From an uncultured Draconibacterium sp. (GTDB lineage Bacteria > Bacteroidota > Bacteroidia > Bacteroidales > Prolixibacteraceae): 64,000 nucleotides of DNA. Positions 18,762-28,094 of this stretch are shown one piece after another (the first letter of the stretch is position 1; every line of letters begins with the position of its first letter). The notes beneath the pieces are model-generated. The model was given only the letters and a program-made list of their open reading frames with translations. It was not told the origin of the DNA and searched no databases. The translations under genes and the position numbers were made by a program. The DNA lies in the NCBI GenBank assembly GCA_947492175.1, contig CANLMQ010000026.1:1-64000 (forward strand), written 5' to 3'.

Positions 18762-20240
18762 ATGACAGATAAACGCAAAGCTTCACTTTTTATGGCCTTG
18801 CTACCAATTCTTATTTTGGTAGGATTATTAACTTTTAATGTACTCCTGTTTGACGACACGCTTTCAGGTGCTAACCAGGTAGCTTTAATGTTAGCCGCTG
18901 CAATTGCCGGAATAGTTGCTTTTCGTTTAGGATTTCGTTGGGAAGATATCAGCAAACGAATCGTATCAACCATCGGTTCTGCAATGCCCTCAATTCTGAT
19001 TTTGCTTTTAATCGGATCGCTGGCGGGTACCTGGCTGATTAGCGGTGTTGTTCCGGCAATGATTTATTATGGCTTGGATATCATCAGTCCTAAATTATTT
19101 TTGTTCACAGCAGTAGTTGTTAGTGCCATTGTAAGTGTTGCCACCGGAAGTTCGTGGTCGACAATTGCCACCATTGGAGTTGCATTGCTGGGTATTGGTA
19201 GAGCCATTGGAATTGACGAATCTGTTGTGGCAGGAGCAATTATTAGCGGTGCTTATTTCGGCGACAAAATGAGCCCACTAAGCGATACAACAAACCTGGC
19301 ACCAGCCATGGCCGGAACGGACCTGTTCACGCATATTAAATATATGACTTTTACCACCGTACCGACAATGACACTGACTTTGATTATATTCCTGATTATT
19401 GGTTTTAATTACGATTTCTCATCGGCTACTGTCGATGTAAATGGAGTAAAGTCTGCTATTGACAGTACATTCAACACAAATCCTCTGTTATTTTTGGTCC
19501 CGGTAATTTTGCTAACCGTAATAATAGTAAAGGTACCTCCTCTTCCATCGTTATTGATAGGAACCTTGCTCGGAGGTATTTTTGCAGTTATTTTTCAACC
19601 CGATATTATCCGTCAAATTGCGGGCGGAATTGATAACTATACAACAGCATCCTATTATTCGGTAATGCAATCGATGTTTGGCGATGTAAGTTTAACTACC
19701 TCCGACGAAAATGTAAATGAATTACTTAGTACTTCGGGCATGCGAGGAATGCTAGATACGGTTTGGCTAATACTTTCGGCAATGATATTTGGAGGGGTTA
19801 TGGAGTCGGCCGGCTTATTAAAACGTATTACCCAGCCAATTATAAAATACGCCAAAAGTACCGGAAGTTTGGTGGCCTCTACTGTTACAACCTGTATCTT
19901 TTTTAACACCACCGCTTCCGATCAGTATATTGCTCTGGTAGTTCCCGGACGCATGTACAGAAAAACCTACGAAGACAAAGGCCTGAAACCTGAATTATTA
20001 AGTCGTACACTGGAGGACAGCGGCACAATTACTTCTGTTCTCATCCCCTGGAATACCTGTGGTGCGACCCAATCAAGAGTTTTGGGAGTTGATACGATAG
20101 CCTATGCTCCCTATGCTTTTTTTAATATCATCAGCCCGTTTATGACTATTCTTTTTGCGTACCTGAATATTAAAATCAGACGTATTAATAAAAACGATCA
20201 ACCGGCAAACGATACAAACGAACAGAATAAAGAAGATTAG
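18762..20240 (+). CDS. nhaC: Na+/H+ antiporter NhaC family
   Basis: The 492-residue membrane protein has about 11-12 hydrophobic segments and NhaC family marks: SSWSTIATIGVALLGIG near residues 128-144, GAYFGDKMSPLSDTTNLAP (about 164-182) with the charged and polar residues of the ion path, and the late FFNTTASDQYIALVVPGRMYR region (about 382-402). It exchanges protons for sodium across the inner membrane to control pH and salt. A charged C-terminal tail follows the last helix. It is divergent from the giant TPR gene with a 179-base gap and appears monocistronic. Closely related members transport malate/lactate with Na+, so the substrate is not certain. Confidence 0.9.
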   Translation: MTDKRKASLFMALLPILILVGLLTFNVLLFDDTLSGANQVALMLAAAIAGIVAFRLGFRWEDISKRIVSTIGSAMPSILILLLIGSLAGTWLISGVVPAMIYYGLDIISPKLFLFTAVVVSAIVSVATGSSWSTIATIGVALLGIGRAIGIDESVVAGAIISGAYFGDKMSPLSDTTNLAPAMAGTDLFTHIKYMTFTTVPTMTLTLIIFLIIGFNYDFSSATVDVNGVKSAIDSTFNTNPLLFLVPVILLTVIIVKVPPLPSLLIGTLLGGIFAVIFQPDIIRQIAGGIDNYTTASYYSVMQSMFGDVSLTTSDENVNELLSTSGMRGMLDTVWLILSAMIFGGVMESAGLLKRITQPIIKYAKSTGSLVASTVTTCIFFNTTASDQYIALVVPGRMYRKTYEDKGLKPELLSRTLEDSGTITSVLIPWNTCGATQSRVLGVDTIAYAPYAFFNIISPFMTILFAYLNIKIRRINKNDQPANDTNEQNKED

Positions 20241-20356
20241 TAAGAAGACTGATTCGAAGCCTATAAATATTTGGTGTAGAGCAAGAAAATAAGTAACGAT
20301 ATTTCCTGCCCTGTTTTATGACCGGAATTCATTAAATTTACCCGCAAAAATAAAGT

Positions 20357-20704
20357 ATGGACATTAGTGGTATCTGGGCTTATTCCGAGGATTTTGAATA
20401 CGGCAACTCGGAGGGAGAAGTAAAAATTTCGCAAACCGGCAACGAAGTAAACGCTATTTTTACATTCACAGAAAAAGTGGAGAACGATTACGAGATTAAT
20501 GTAATTGAAAAAGTACAGGGAACAATTATAAAAGGCAAGATTTTACTTGAAAGTTCGTATGTAAAAGCAACACAAAACGACAGGGAAATTAGTTATATCC
20601 CAAACACTTTTGAAGTCCATCGTATTTTGCCAGATAAAATTATTGGATCTACTTACGATAACGAAAACGTGTGCGGTGTGTTTGTACTGGATCGAAAAAA
20701 CTAA
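20357..20704 (+). CDS. small lipocalin-like protein of unknown function
   Basis: The 115-residue soluble protein begins MDISGIWAYSEDFEYG, a pattern (GxW near the N terminus, then alternating strands) seen in small calycin or lipocalin-like beta barrels. Repeated strand-like stretches such as VKISQTGNEVNAIFTF and KILLESSYVKA support an all-beta fold. There is no export signal and no catalytic motif. A TAAATTTA element at 20333-20340 may be a degenerate -7 box. It lies after nhaC with a gap of 116 bases and is probably transcribed on its own. The fold is suggested by pattern only. Confidence 0.6.
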   Translation: MDISGIWAYSEDFEYGNSEGEVKISQTGNEVNAIFTFTEKVENDYEINVIEKVQGTIIKGKILLESSYVKATQNDREISYIPNTFEVHRILPDKIIGSTYDNENVCGVFVLDRKN

Positions 20705-20993
20705 ACAACTATGAACTGAAAGTACATAGGTTTAAGATTGAATGAAATTCATTTGCGGGAATGCGCATTGGTGTAAGAAAGGTACTCCCTTTTTCAAAAC
20801 AACTTCGTGGTTCTCTTCTCAAATTTCTCGCAATGAAATAATATTTACTGAAACTAGCGTTGCTGCTATAAATTGCAGGGTTTTAACCAATAACCTAAAA
20901 ATAAAGTTATATCTCGACATCTTTTGCCGGCATAAATTGTTGTAACTACAACTGATATTTTCCGTAAGAATCTATCATTAAAAAAGATACAAA

Positions 20994-21542
20994 ATGTCGA
21001 TCGAAGAATTTTACAACTTTATTAAGCGATCAGAAGAAAAGGAAGCCTACTACAAAGCGCTTTATGATGGCTTTAGCAAGAAACTACCCGGTTCACTGGC
21101 AGAAATTGTATTTCACCATTTACCTCGATTAAACGAAAAGAAAGCTGATGTAATAAAAATTTGTGAAAAATATATCAGCGAAATTTGGGAGGTATATAAC
21201 TACGTATACAGCCTAAACGCCAACGGCGGACCGATGGCAGATTTAAGACCGGTTAAAAAGCCAACAACACGCGCCGAAGCTGAGCAAAAACGCTTAAAAG
21301 AAATTCAAACCATACCCCGTAAATATCATAAAGCTTATTCCGAAGTTTTTTGGGAATCGTACGAAGAAGAACTTTCCAGAGAAAAGTACGAATATGCCAT
21401 TTACGAGAAAATGAAAGAGGTATTTACAGAATTTTACATCAACGATATTTTAGATTTCGAAAGTGAGTATTTACGTTATTTCGACCGTAGCATTTACTTA
21501 TCTTGTTCATGCAAATTTATTGAAGATATATACAGTTTGTAA
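20994..21542 (+). CDS. unknown helical protein
   Basis: I do not recognise this 182-residue protein. It appears almost entirely helical and highly charged, with many aromatic residues (EEFYNFIKR, EEKEAYYKALYDGF, EIWEVYNYVYSL). A middle linker (DLRPVKKPTTRAEAEQKR) separates an N-terminal helical half from a C-terminal half rich in Tyr/Glu. It has no signal peptide. A Cys-Ser-Cys near the C terminus has no zinc partner in view. A bidirectional terminator follows at 21590-21620. It is monocistronic with a 289-base upstream gap in which no other gene is convincing. Confidence 0.6.
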   Translation: MSIEEFYNFIKRSEEKEAYYKALYDGFSKKLPGSLAEIVFHHLPRLNEKKADVIKICEKYISEIWEVYNYVYSLNANGGPMADLRPVKKPTTRAEAEQKRLKEIQTIPRKYHKAYSEVFWESYEEELSREKYEYAIYEKMKEVFTEFYINDILDFESEYLRYFDRSIYLSCSCKFIEDIYSL

Positions 21543-21589
21543 TAACATTCCTTTATTTCAAATAGTCAGAAGAATTTAATCTCTAACAA

Positions 21590-21620
21590 AAAAAGACAAC
21601 CTGTAAATTGTCTTTTTTTA
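21590..21620. terminator. rho-independent terminator
   Basis: The perfect 11-bp arms AAAAAAGACAA and TTGTCTTTTTT are separated by a short loop and followed by more T, directly after the gene at 20994. Confidence 0.85.
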
Positions 21621-21815
21621 TAAATGATAAAGAATTTGGTAATAACATTTTGCTATGAAAAAAACTGTATAAACACAACATACAAAAACGATAAAATGTT
21701 CATTTTAAACCAAATACCATTATACAATTCTTTACAGCGTACTGTAATACACCGTCTAATTAAAACTATTCCGGCTTTCTTCCGTATCAGTAGTCACTTA
21801 TCTAAAACCATTGTT

Positions 21816-22571
21816 ATGAAATCAGAACGAAGTTCAAATGTCCTAAATATTATTGTATCCGTTTATGGAATACTTTACTTTCTAAGTATTATTATTCTCT
21901 TCTTTTCAAAAAGCAAAACATTAACACATCCCGAGATGTTTACTGCGCCCATGGCATTTCTGCTCTATATTGTGGGAACAGTTTATTGCTGGTTCAATCA
22001 AAAAACAGGAGGTTACATTCTATTAGTTTGGCACTTTATTATATGGCTGTTCGTTACATTTTTATGGTCAAAAGCAGCATTAATACTGGTTCTGGCATTC
22101 CCAATACTGGCTATTTCTGTGCTTTTAATTCGCGACTGGTTTAAAAATAATAATCCGAATTTTTCAGGAAGCATTCAACAATGGAAACTGGTGCTGCGCA
22201 TCCTGTTAATTAATTATGTAGTAATCTACTTTTTGGTAGTCTTTTCGGATGTGGCAGCCAGTGTACTGGGAATACACCTACGAGGCGATGCAACTTCTGT
22301 TAATACATGGAATTTCAATCATTTGGAAACCAGTATTTTAATTTTTGAATTATTACTTTTTATGCTTGCCGCTGTTTTTAGCCTTAAATCGGGATTAACC
22401 GGTGGTTTATTACTAATAGCATGGTATATTATCTTAACCATCTCTTGTTATACATACCCACGCATAGGAAATTCGGGTCCCTGGACCTTATTTTCAATTC
22501 CTATTTTTGCGCAGGGTTTACTGTACTTGATTTTATATTTTAAGGAAAAAAAGGAAATTGCCTTACTCTAA
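21816..22571 (+). CDS. integral membrane protein of unknown function
   Basis: From the ATG at 21816 the product has 251 residues with about seven hydrophobic segments and few charged loops. The frame is open back to 21624, but that extension starts four bases after a terminator and is not membrane-like, so the internal start is preferred. The segments pair as helical hairpins (NIIVSVYGILYFLSIIIL, FLLYIVGTVYCWFN, then LRILLINYVVIYFLVV, and a second GGLLLIAWYIILTI). This resembles a duplicated four-helix unit, as in DUF-type inner-membrane proteins. No transport or enzymatic motif is visible. It is monocistronic and shares a bidirectional terminator with the coiled-coil gene. Confidence 0.65.
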   Translation: MKSERSSNVLNIIVSVYGILYFLSIIILFFSKSKTLTHPEMFTAPMAFLLYIVGTVYCWFNQKTGGYILLVWHFIIWLFVTFLWSKAALILVLAFPILAISVLLIRDWFKNNNPNFSGSIQQWKLVLRILLINYVVIYFLVVFSDVAASVLGIHLRGDATSVNTWNFNHLETSILIFELLLFMLAAVFSLKSGLTGGLLLIAWYIILTISCYTYPRIGNSGPWTLFSIPIFAQGLLYLILYFKEKKEIALL

Positions 22572-22616
22572 TGTAATCAACTATAGGATTCCGAAACAGG
22601 AAAGACTAAATATATA

Positions 22617-22648
22617 AAAAGCTCTTTCAAACAAATGAAAGAGCTTTT
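22617..22648. terminator. bidirectional terminator
   Basis: The perfect 13-bp arms AAAAGCTCTTTCA and TGAAAGAGCTTTT have a 6-base loop. They lie between the convergent membrane-protein gene and the coiled-coil gene. Confidence 0.85.
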
Positions 22649-22845
22649 ACTAAATTCAACAGATAAAAACTTTAATTTTTTTTGTTAATACCTGAATTGA
22701 CTTAAAGGGTTTGTCTTTAACTGGAATTGTAACTTATCTGGATTTGTAATTCTTTGGTCTGTTAAATATTCCGACATTCTGTTTTGAGAACTTATGGCCC
22801 TATAAACCCCAATGTCGAATGTCGGAAATTTTACTCTCTGATTTT

Positions 22846-23781
22846 CTACAATTTCACCTCAATCACAGCATATTGGGAAATCTTCCAAAAATCTTGTGGT
22901 GTTTCTATCTCTAATCGGGTAATTAATCCATCTTCTTCAATCAGTTTATATGAATCGGCCGGATGCTCCGAAATCAACTTCACCTTTTTTGCATTTAACT
23001 CAATTGAACGGTCTTGAGTAATATCAATTTTTGTGAAGTAATCTTCGTTAAAATCTTTAGGTACAGTTTTACTTTGTCCGATACCCAAGAAACCTCCTTC
23101 TTTTGCAATAACTCCATTCTCTGTAAGCTCTTTAGTTGTCCCGTAAGCAAAAAATCCTTTATTAAGTTCGTTGGTTTGCTGTCCGATCAGTTCTTCCATT
23201 TGAGCAACCAGTTCATCTCTTTTCTGAACAGTATCCTGAATTGCCAATACTTCGTTCTGCAAACTATCTTTTTCGTAACTCACGGCTGCCAATTGTTTGT
23301 TTTGGGCTTCGAACTGAAGTTTAAACTCAGCAATTTGTTGATTTTGTTTCTCAATTTGTTCGCTTAAACTAGCTACCTTCTTTTTAAACGATCTTAGTTG
23401 AAAGCCCGAATTTTTAAGATCTTTTTCCAGCTTTTCAATTTTAAGACTGCTTTCTTCAAGCATAGTGTTCATTAACTCAATATCACGAATAATAGCGTCT
23501 TTTTGTGTAACTGTTATTTCATTATTGTTCAGGACAAGCTGACCTCGTTTTTCATTAATAAATGTAAGACTGCTTTCAATAGTATCGAATGCGCTAATAA
23601 ATTCATTTACCATTGAATCGCGTTCCTGAACAACCATCTCCAGTTTTGTGTTTTCTGAACTAAGTTGGTTAATCGCTTTCTTATTTTTATTTACGATCAA
23701 TCCTCCAATAACAACGGTTAAAAACAATGCAGCCAGCACTGCTCCCGTAATAATTTTCGATGATTTTTCTTTTTTTTCCAT
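22846..23781 (-). CDS. membrane-anchored coiled-coil protein, likely sigma-54 regulated
   Basis: The 311-residue protein has a short positive N terminus, one membrane segment (about 11-30, GAVLAALFLTVVIGGLIV), and a long coiled coil (about 35-205). A compact C-terminal domain of about 100 residues includes GFFAYGTTKEL and FLGIGQSKTV. The topology is probably a single inner-membrane anchor with the coiled coil in the periplasm. I do not recognise a named family, but the layout resembles envelope-stress or adhesion-related proteins of Bacteroidetes. It follows the sigma-54 activator gene, and its upstream region carries a good -24/-12 promoter with two activator-like sites. It is therefore probably the direct output of the adjacent phosphorelay. 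Function beyond that is unknown. Confidence 0.75.
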   Translation of the reverse strand: MEKKEKSSKIITGAVLAALFLTVVIGGLIVNKNKKAINQLSSENTKLEMVVQERDSMVNEFISAFDTIESSLTFINEKRGQLVLNNNEITVTQKDAIIRDIELMNTMLEESSLKIEKLEKDLKNSGFQLRSFKKKVASLSEQIEKQNQQIAEFKLQFEAQNKQLAAVSYEKDSLQNEVLAIQDTVQKRDELVAQMEELIGQQTNELNKGFFAYGTTKELTENGVIAKEGGFLGIGQSKTVPKDFNEDYFTKIDITQDRSIELNAKKVKLISEHPADSYKLIEEDGLITRLEIETPQDFWKISQYAVIEVKL

Positions 23782-23827
23782 GTTTTAAAATTTGTATGTA
23801 CTAAAATGTTTTATGCCATAACATTAG

Positions 23828-23842
23828 GCAATTAGCATTCCA
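23828..23842 (-). promoter_or_regulatory. candidate sigma-54 (-24/-12) promoter of the coiled-coil gene
   Basis: The minus strand reads TGGAATGCTAATTGC, which matches the consensus TGGCACG-N4-TTGC at nine of eleven fixed bases. GG and GC are ten bases apart, as required. The expected start of transcription is near 23816, about 35 bases before the ATG. Confidence 0.65.
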
Positions 23843-23904
23843 CAAATTTTCATAAAACACAAAAGACTGATTTCCATTCTTTTAAAAAACAGCAACAGAA
23901 ACCT

Positions 23905-23941
23905 AGAATTATCATTTTGATAATTCTCTCATCAATGTGAT
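23905..23941 (-). promoter_or_regulatory. tandem upstream activator sites for the sigma-54 promoter
   Basis: Two copies of ATCA-N3-TGATAAT start at 23911 and 23931, exactly 20 bp apart. The first lies inside a perfect palindrome with 10-bp arms (23905-23914/23918-23927). The centres fall near -100 and -120 from the expected start of transcription, the usual place for enhancer-binding protein sites. Confidence 0.55.
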
Positions 23942-23970
23942 AATAAAAACATAGGATTTTTAGGAGCTGA

Positions 23971-25311
23971 CTACTCTTTTAACATCCGGTAAATAGTAGC
24001 CACACCAATATCGAGCTTTTCAGCTACCAACTTAATGTTGTTATCGTATTTCTCGAGGTATTTATTTACAATCCGGAGATTGTATTCTCTTAAAGTCACT
24101 TCGGTACTCATTACCTCAGGCAGTAAATCGTCGTTTCCCAAAATTATATTATCTCCTGAAATTTCATCACTGTCGGTTAAAGTAACAGCCAGTTCAATAA
24201 TCGATCGTAATTCCCGGATATTTCCGGGGAACGAATAAGCCCTTAACTTGCTTACCGCCTGTGTAGAAAGTGTTTTTAACGGTAATTTATTTTCGTCGCA
24301 AAATGTTCGGACAAAGTGCTTTGCAAGAATTAACAAATCGTTTCCGCGTTCACGAAGCGGCGGTAACTCAATGGGCAAACCATAAATTCGATAATACAAA
24401 TCTTGTCTGAAATTTCCATTTTTCACTTCATTCTGAAAATTTCGGTTGGTAGCCACAATAATCCGGCAATCTACTTTTATGGGTTTGTTACTACCCACCC
24501 TTACAATTTCTTTTTCTTGCAAAACGCGCAACAAACGGGTTTGCAGAGAGATATCCATTTCGGCCACTTCATCCAAAAATAAGGTACCGCCATTTGCCTC
24601 TTCAAATTTTCCTAACCTTCTGAAATTAGCACCGGTAAACGCTCCTTTTTCATGACCAAATAATTCGCTTTCAACAAGATCTTTCGGAATGGCAGCCATA
24701 TTAACAGCAACAAAGGGTTTTGCAGCCCGTTTCGAATTATAGTGAATGGCCTTTGCCACCAGTTCTTTTCCGGTACCAGTTTCGCCGGTTACCGCCACAG
24801 AAATATTTGTCCGAGTGGCTTTATCAATCAGATCGTATATTTTTTTAGTTGCCGGACTACTACCTACAATTGTATTTTCGTAGCTGTATTTCTTTTTAAC
24901 CTCCTTCCGAAGGCTTACAATTTCCTTTTTAAGCTTGTCGCCTTTTCTAATATTATTAACAGTATTCAGTAAGCGCTCGCGAATATCGTTCGATTTTACA
25001 ATATAATCGTAAGCCCCGTATTTTAACAATTCCACAACTACATCAATTTCATTTTGTTCCGAAATAAGAATTACCTGAATATCTTCATTTACCTCTTTAA
25101 TTTTCTTTAAAACTTCCAGGCCTTTCATGTCGGGTAATCGATAATCAAGAGTTACCACATCGGGTTCTTTATCCAGATTAGAAAGACAGTCTTTTCCGTT
25201 TGCAAACGAAATAATCTGATAATCGGGATTTAACGACAATTGATGCACCAATAAACGGTTGTACCACTCATTGTCTTCCACTACAAATATCAGATAAGGT
25301 TTCTCGCTCAT
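23971..25311 (-). CDS. sigma-54-dependent response regulator (NtrC type)
   Basis: The 446-residue enhancer-binding protein has three domains. The receiver (about 5-120) has phospho-acceptor Asp56 in VTLDYRLPD. The AAA+ sigma-54 activation domain (about 145-375) has Walker A GETGTGKE (176-183), the GAFTGA loop (223-228), Walker B TLFLDE and the arginine-finger region FRQDLYYR. A Fis-type helix-turn-helix closes the protein (KLVAEKLDIGVATIYRML). The GAFTGA loop is intact, so it should drive RpoN promoters. The ATG at 25309-25311 is preferred to a TTG nine bases upstream. It follows the hybrid kinase gene in the same direction, and its likely target is the coiled-coil gene just downstream. Confidence 0.95.
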   Translation of the reverse strand: MSEKPYLIFVVEDNEWYNRLLVHQLSLNPDYQIISFANGKDCLSNLDKEPDVVTLDYRLPDMKGLEVLKKIKEVNEDIQVILISEQNEIDVVVELLKYGAYDYIVKSNDIRERLLNTVNNIRKGDKLKKEIVSLRKEVKKKYSYENTIVGSSPATKKIYDLIDKATRTNISVAVTGETGTGKELVAKAIHYNSKRAAKPFVAVNMAAIPKDLVESELFGHEKGAFTGANFRRLGKFEEANGGTLFLDEVAEMDISLQTRLLRVLQEKEIVRVGSNKPIKVDCRIIVATNRNFQNEVKNGNFRQDLYYRIYGLPIELPPLRERGNDLLILAKHFVRTFCDENKLPLKTLSTQAVSKLRAYSFPGNIRELRSIIELAVTLTDSDEISGDNIILGNDDLLPEVMSTEVTLREYNLRIVNKYLEKYDNNIKLVAEKLDIGVATIYRMLKE

Positions 25312-25447
25312 ATTTTCCAATATCGAAATTGATTATTCAATACAAAATTAATGTGAATTGCTTACAGTTAACAGAAATACAAAAATTAATCGATGGGAGC
25401 AAATCAGTAGCAGTATCATTTTGAAAAACCGAAGGGAGCATTATAGA

Positions 25448-27859
25448 TTATAAGCCTGACGCGAGTATTGCCGAAAGCGATGTATTTATTTTCTTTACTT
25501 TCTTTTCAACCGACAAAATAAGATCAGAAATCTCCAACAGACTATCCTGATTTGCGGAGACTTTTTCCAGTTGTTTTAAATCCGCGTATAAATCGTCGGC
25601 TTTTATATGTTTACAAGGCGATGCCATTTTATGAGCTTCTTCCGAAATTTGTTGCCAGTTTTCAGTTTCCAAATCCTTTTTCATACTCTCAATCCCACTT
25701 TGTGAAGATCGAATAAAAACCTTTATCATTTCCTGCATAAAACCACGATCTCCGTTGGTCAGCCGTTCAAGTTCTTTGAGATCAAACCCGGGGTTTTCAG
25801 GTTCAATCTTTTCCCTGTTTTTTAATGCTTCCAAAATAATATCTAAAAGTTCGGCCTCGGCAAATGGTTTCGAAAGAAAATAGCTGATTCCCGCTTTTTT
25901 ACAGATTTCTTTTTCTGCTTCGCTGTTTATGGTGGCCAGTGCAATCACAGTTACATCCGGTTTCTTTTCAGTTATCAATTTCGAAGCCTCAATTCCGTTT
26001 AAATCGGGCATTCGCAAATCCATCAGAATAATATCGAATTCGTGTTCCAGAGCTATTTTTACGGCTTCTTTACCATTCTTTGCCTCCGTGTAATTTGTAA
26101 GTTCCCATTTTTCAAAAATTACTCGCAACAAATAGCGGTTGTATTCATCGTCATCTACGCCCAGAATTCGAAAATGTTTTACTTGCACCGGAACGACAAG
26201 ATCTTCCTGTTTTGCCGGCTCAATTTTTTCAGGATTTCCCAATTGATAAGGAATATAAAACGACACATTTGTACCTTTTCCCAATTCACTGCTAATTGAA
26301 ATCTCGCCCTTTTGCAACTCCACCAGTTTTTTTACAATCGACAAGCCCAAGCCGGTACCACTGAATTTTCGTGTATAATCCGATTCTATTTGAACAAAAT
26401 CCTCAAATATCAACTCCTGGTTTTCTTTCGAAATGCCAATGCCTGTATCGATAACCTTAAATCTTAAACTAAACAGACTTTTGCTTATTTGTTTTGATTC
26501 GGCAATCAGTTCAACTTTCCCTTTTTCAGTAAACTTAACAGCGTTTCCGATAATATTAATCAATACTTGTTTTAAACGAAACGGATCGCCTAATAGCGCA
26601 GCTGGCATTTTACTTTCAGAAGTATAAATCAACTCGATACCTTTAGCTGAAGCCTCCGGTTCAAGCAAAGCAAGAATTTCAGATATTATCTTTTCCGGGG
26701 CAAAATCAACAGTCGTAATTTTTAATTTATTTGCTTGTATTTTCGAAAAATCGAGGGTATCATTTACCACCTCTTTTAAATGTTTGGAAGACTTTAGAAG
26801 AATGCCCAGTTTTTCATTCACTTGCCCACTGGTATTCACGTTTAACAACTGCTCTGTTAACCCATGAATGGCATTTACCGGCGTTCTCATTTCGTGACTT
26901 ACATTTGCCATAAAAACTTCTTTTGCCTGTGCCAGTTTTTCAGCTTCCTGTTTGGCATTGGTTAAAGCCTTTTCCACTTTCTTGGCTTTCCATAAATACC
27001 TGACAGACAACAGCAAGACAAAAAACAAAAGAATAACTGCCATTATTGAAAACGATAAAAGTCGTTTATAAATCAGCGTTGCAAGTCTGTCGGCCTCGTT
27101 ATTCTTTTCAATAAGCCGGTCACGTTCTGCCGTTTCAATTTGCGCAATAAGATTATTGAGCTTCCCGCTCACAAGGATATTTTGTTCGGTTAATTCCAAC
27201 TCACGCCTGTTTTTTCGTTGTACCTGTTTCCTTAATCCGGTTTCCAACTCCTCAATTTCTTCCTTTATTTCTTCGTTCTCAACAGTTCGTTCAACATATG
27301 TTGTATCAATTCGAGTATAAGCAGTATCCTTTTTCCCAAAAATCTTTTTAAAAAATCCTTTCTTTTTGGGAGGCTCAACAAGTACTTTAACCTTTACTGT
27401 GTCAATTTCCTTCTTTTCCAGCATGGAATAAAGCTGGTTGAATTGCGATTGCTGATCGGTTTTTAATCTATTAATTTGTTTGATTTCTTCCAGTATTTTC
27501 AGTTTGCTTTCAACCAAATACTGAACAGAATCAAGCAAAATTGCATTAGTTCCCTCTTTCTCTTTCAATTCCGAGAAAACACCTATTCTTTCTTTCAGAT
27601 GGCGATGTAAAGTATTAAAATTATCCAGGTCGGACAAACTTCGTGTAAGGGTGTATATTTCAATAGAGTTTTCAAGCTCCAGTAAGTCAATTGAAATATC
27701 TTTGATAACAATTAATGCCTTGTCAGAACTGGCTTCATTGTGAATTGAATTTACAATTTCTGTTAAACTTCTATAAACCAGTGTACCAGAAACCGCAACC
27801 GCCAAAGCAATAAAAATGGCTACTAACGTAATGTTTGTTTCAATTCCTGATTTCTTCAT
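25448..27859 (-). CDS. hybrid sensor histidine kinase with receiver and HPt domains
   Basis: The 803-residue protein has two membrane helices (about 9-29 and 268-289). They enclose a sensory region rich in coiled coil, with an unusual basic patch, PPKKKGFFKKIFGKK, near residues 163-177. After the second helix come HisKA with His322 (SHEMRTPVNAIHGL), a HATPase domain (N, G1 and G2 boxes including IGNAVKF and GTGLGLSIVKKL), a receiver with Asp614 (LMDLRMPD), and an HPt-like domain with His743 (EEAHKMASP). This is a complete His-Asp-His phosphorelay that can pass phosphate to the next gene's receiver. The ATG at 27857-27859 is preferred over a TTG nine bases upstream. Confidence 0.93.
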   Translation of the reverse strand: MKKSGIETNITLVAIFIALAVAVSGTLVYRSLTEIVNSIHNEASSDKALIVIKDISIDLLELENSIEIYTLTRSLSDLDNFNTLHRHLKERIGVFSELKEKEGTNAILLDSVQYLVESKLKILEEIKQINRLKTDQQSQFNQLYSMLEKKEIDTVKVKVLVEPPKKKGFFKKIFGKKDTAYTRIDTTYVERTVENEEIKEEIEELETGLRKQVQRKNRRELELTEQNILVSGKLNNLIAQIETAERDRLIEKNNEADRLATLIYKRLLSFSIMAVILLFFVLLLSVRYLWKAKKVEKALTNAKQEAEKLAQAKEVFMANVSHEMRTPVNAIHGLTEQLLNVNTSGQVNEKLGILLKSSKHLKEVVNDTLDFSKIQANKLKITTVDFAPEKIISEILALLEPEASAKGIELIYTSESKMPAALLGDPFRLKQVLINIIGNAVKFTEKGKVELIAESKQISKSLFSLRFKVIDTGIGISKENQELIFEDFVQIESDYTRKFSGTGLGLSIVKKLVELQKGEISISSELGKGTNVSFYIPYQLGNPEKIEPAKQEDLVVPVQVKHFRILGVDDDEYNRYLLRVIFEKWELTNYTEAKNGKEAVKIALEHEFDIILMDLRMPDLNGIEASKLITEKKPDVTVIALATINSEAEKEICKKAGISYFLSKPFAEAELLDIILEALKNREKIEPENPGFDLKELERLTNGDRGFMQEMIKVFIRSSQSGIESMKKDLETENWQQISEEAHKMASPCKHIKADDLYADLKQLEKVSANQDSLLEISDLILSVEKKVKKINTSLSAILASGL

Positions 27860-27965
27860 AATCAACAAGTATTATTCATACAAGTATAAATAATACAGGG
27901 TTACGAAAAAAATGTTACACAGTTTAAAGTTTGAATAAAAGTTGTTTAACCTTTTATCTATATAT

Positions 27966-27994
27966 AAAAAATGGGCTGCCTACTGGCAGCCCAT
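27966..27994 (-). terminator. terminator of the susCD transcript
   Basis: The perfect 10-bp arms ATGGGCTGCC and GGCAGCCCAT have a 4-base loop. On the minus strand they are followed by a T-tract, about 100 bases after the susD stop codon. Confidence 0.85.
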
Positions 27995-28094
27995 AATTAT
28001 TAACCTAACTAAACTAGTGGCCAAATTTGTCTGTTATATACTTTTACCTATCCAATAATGTTTTTTATAAATAATCAGTACACTATTGACATTA

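Noticed and set aside
20742..20945. 67-residue plus-strand frame
   Set aside because: No domain, unusual composition and no conserved features; more likely a chance open frame in the gap before 20994.
25311..25320. TTG start for the sigma-54 activator (and likewise 27868 for the kinase and 52747 for the carboxyltransferase)
   Set aside because: An ATG in frame a few codons later fits the family start better in each case.
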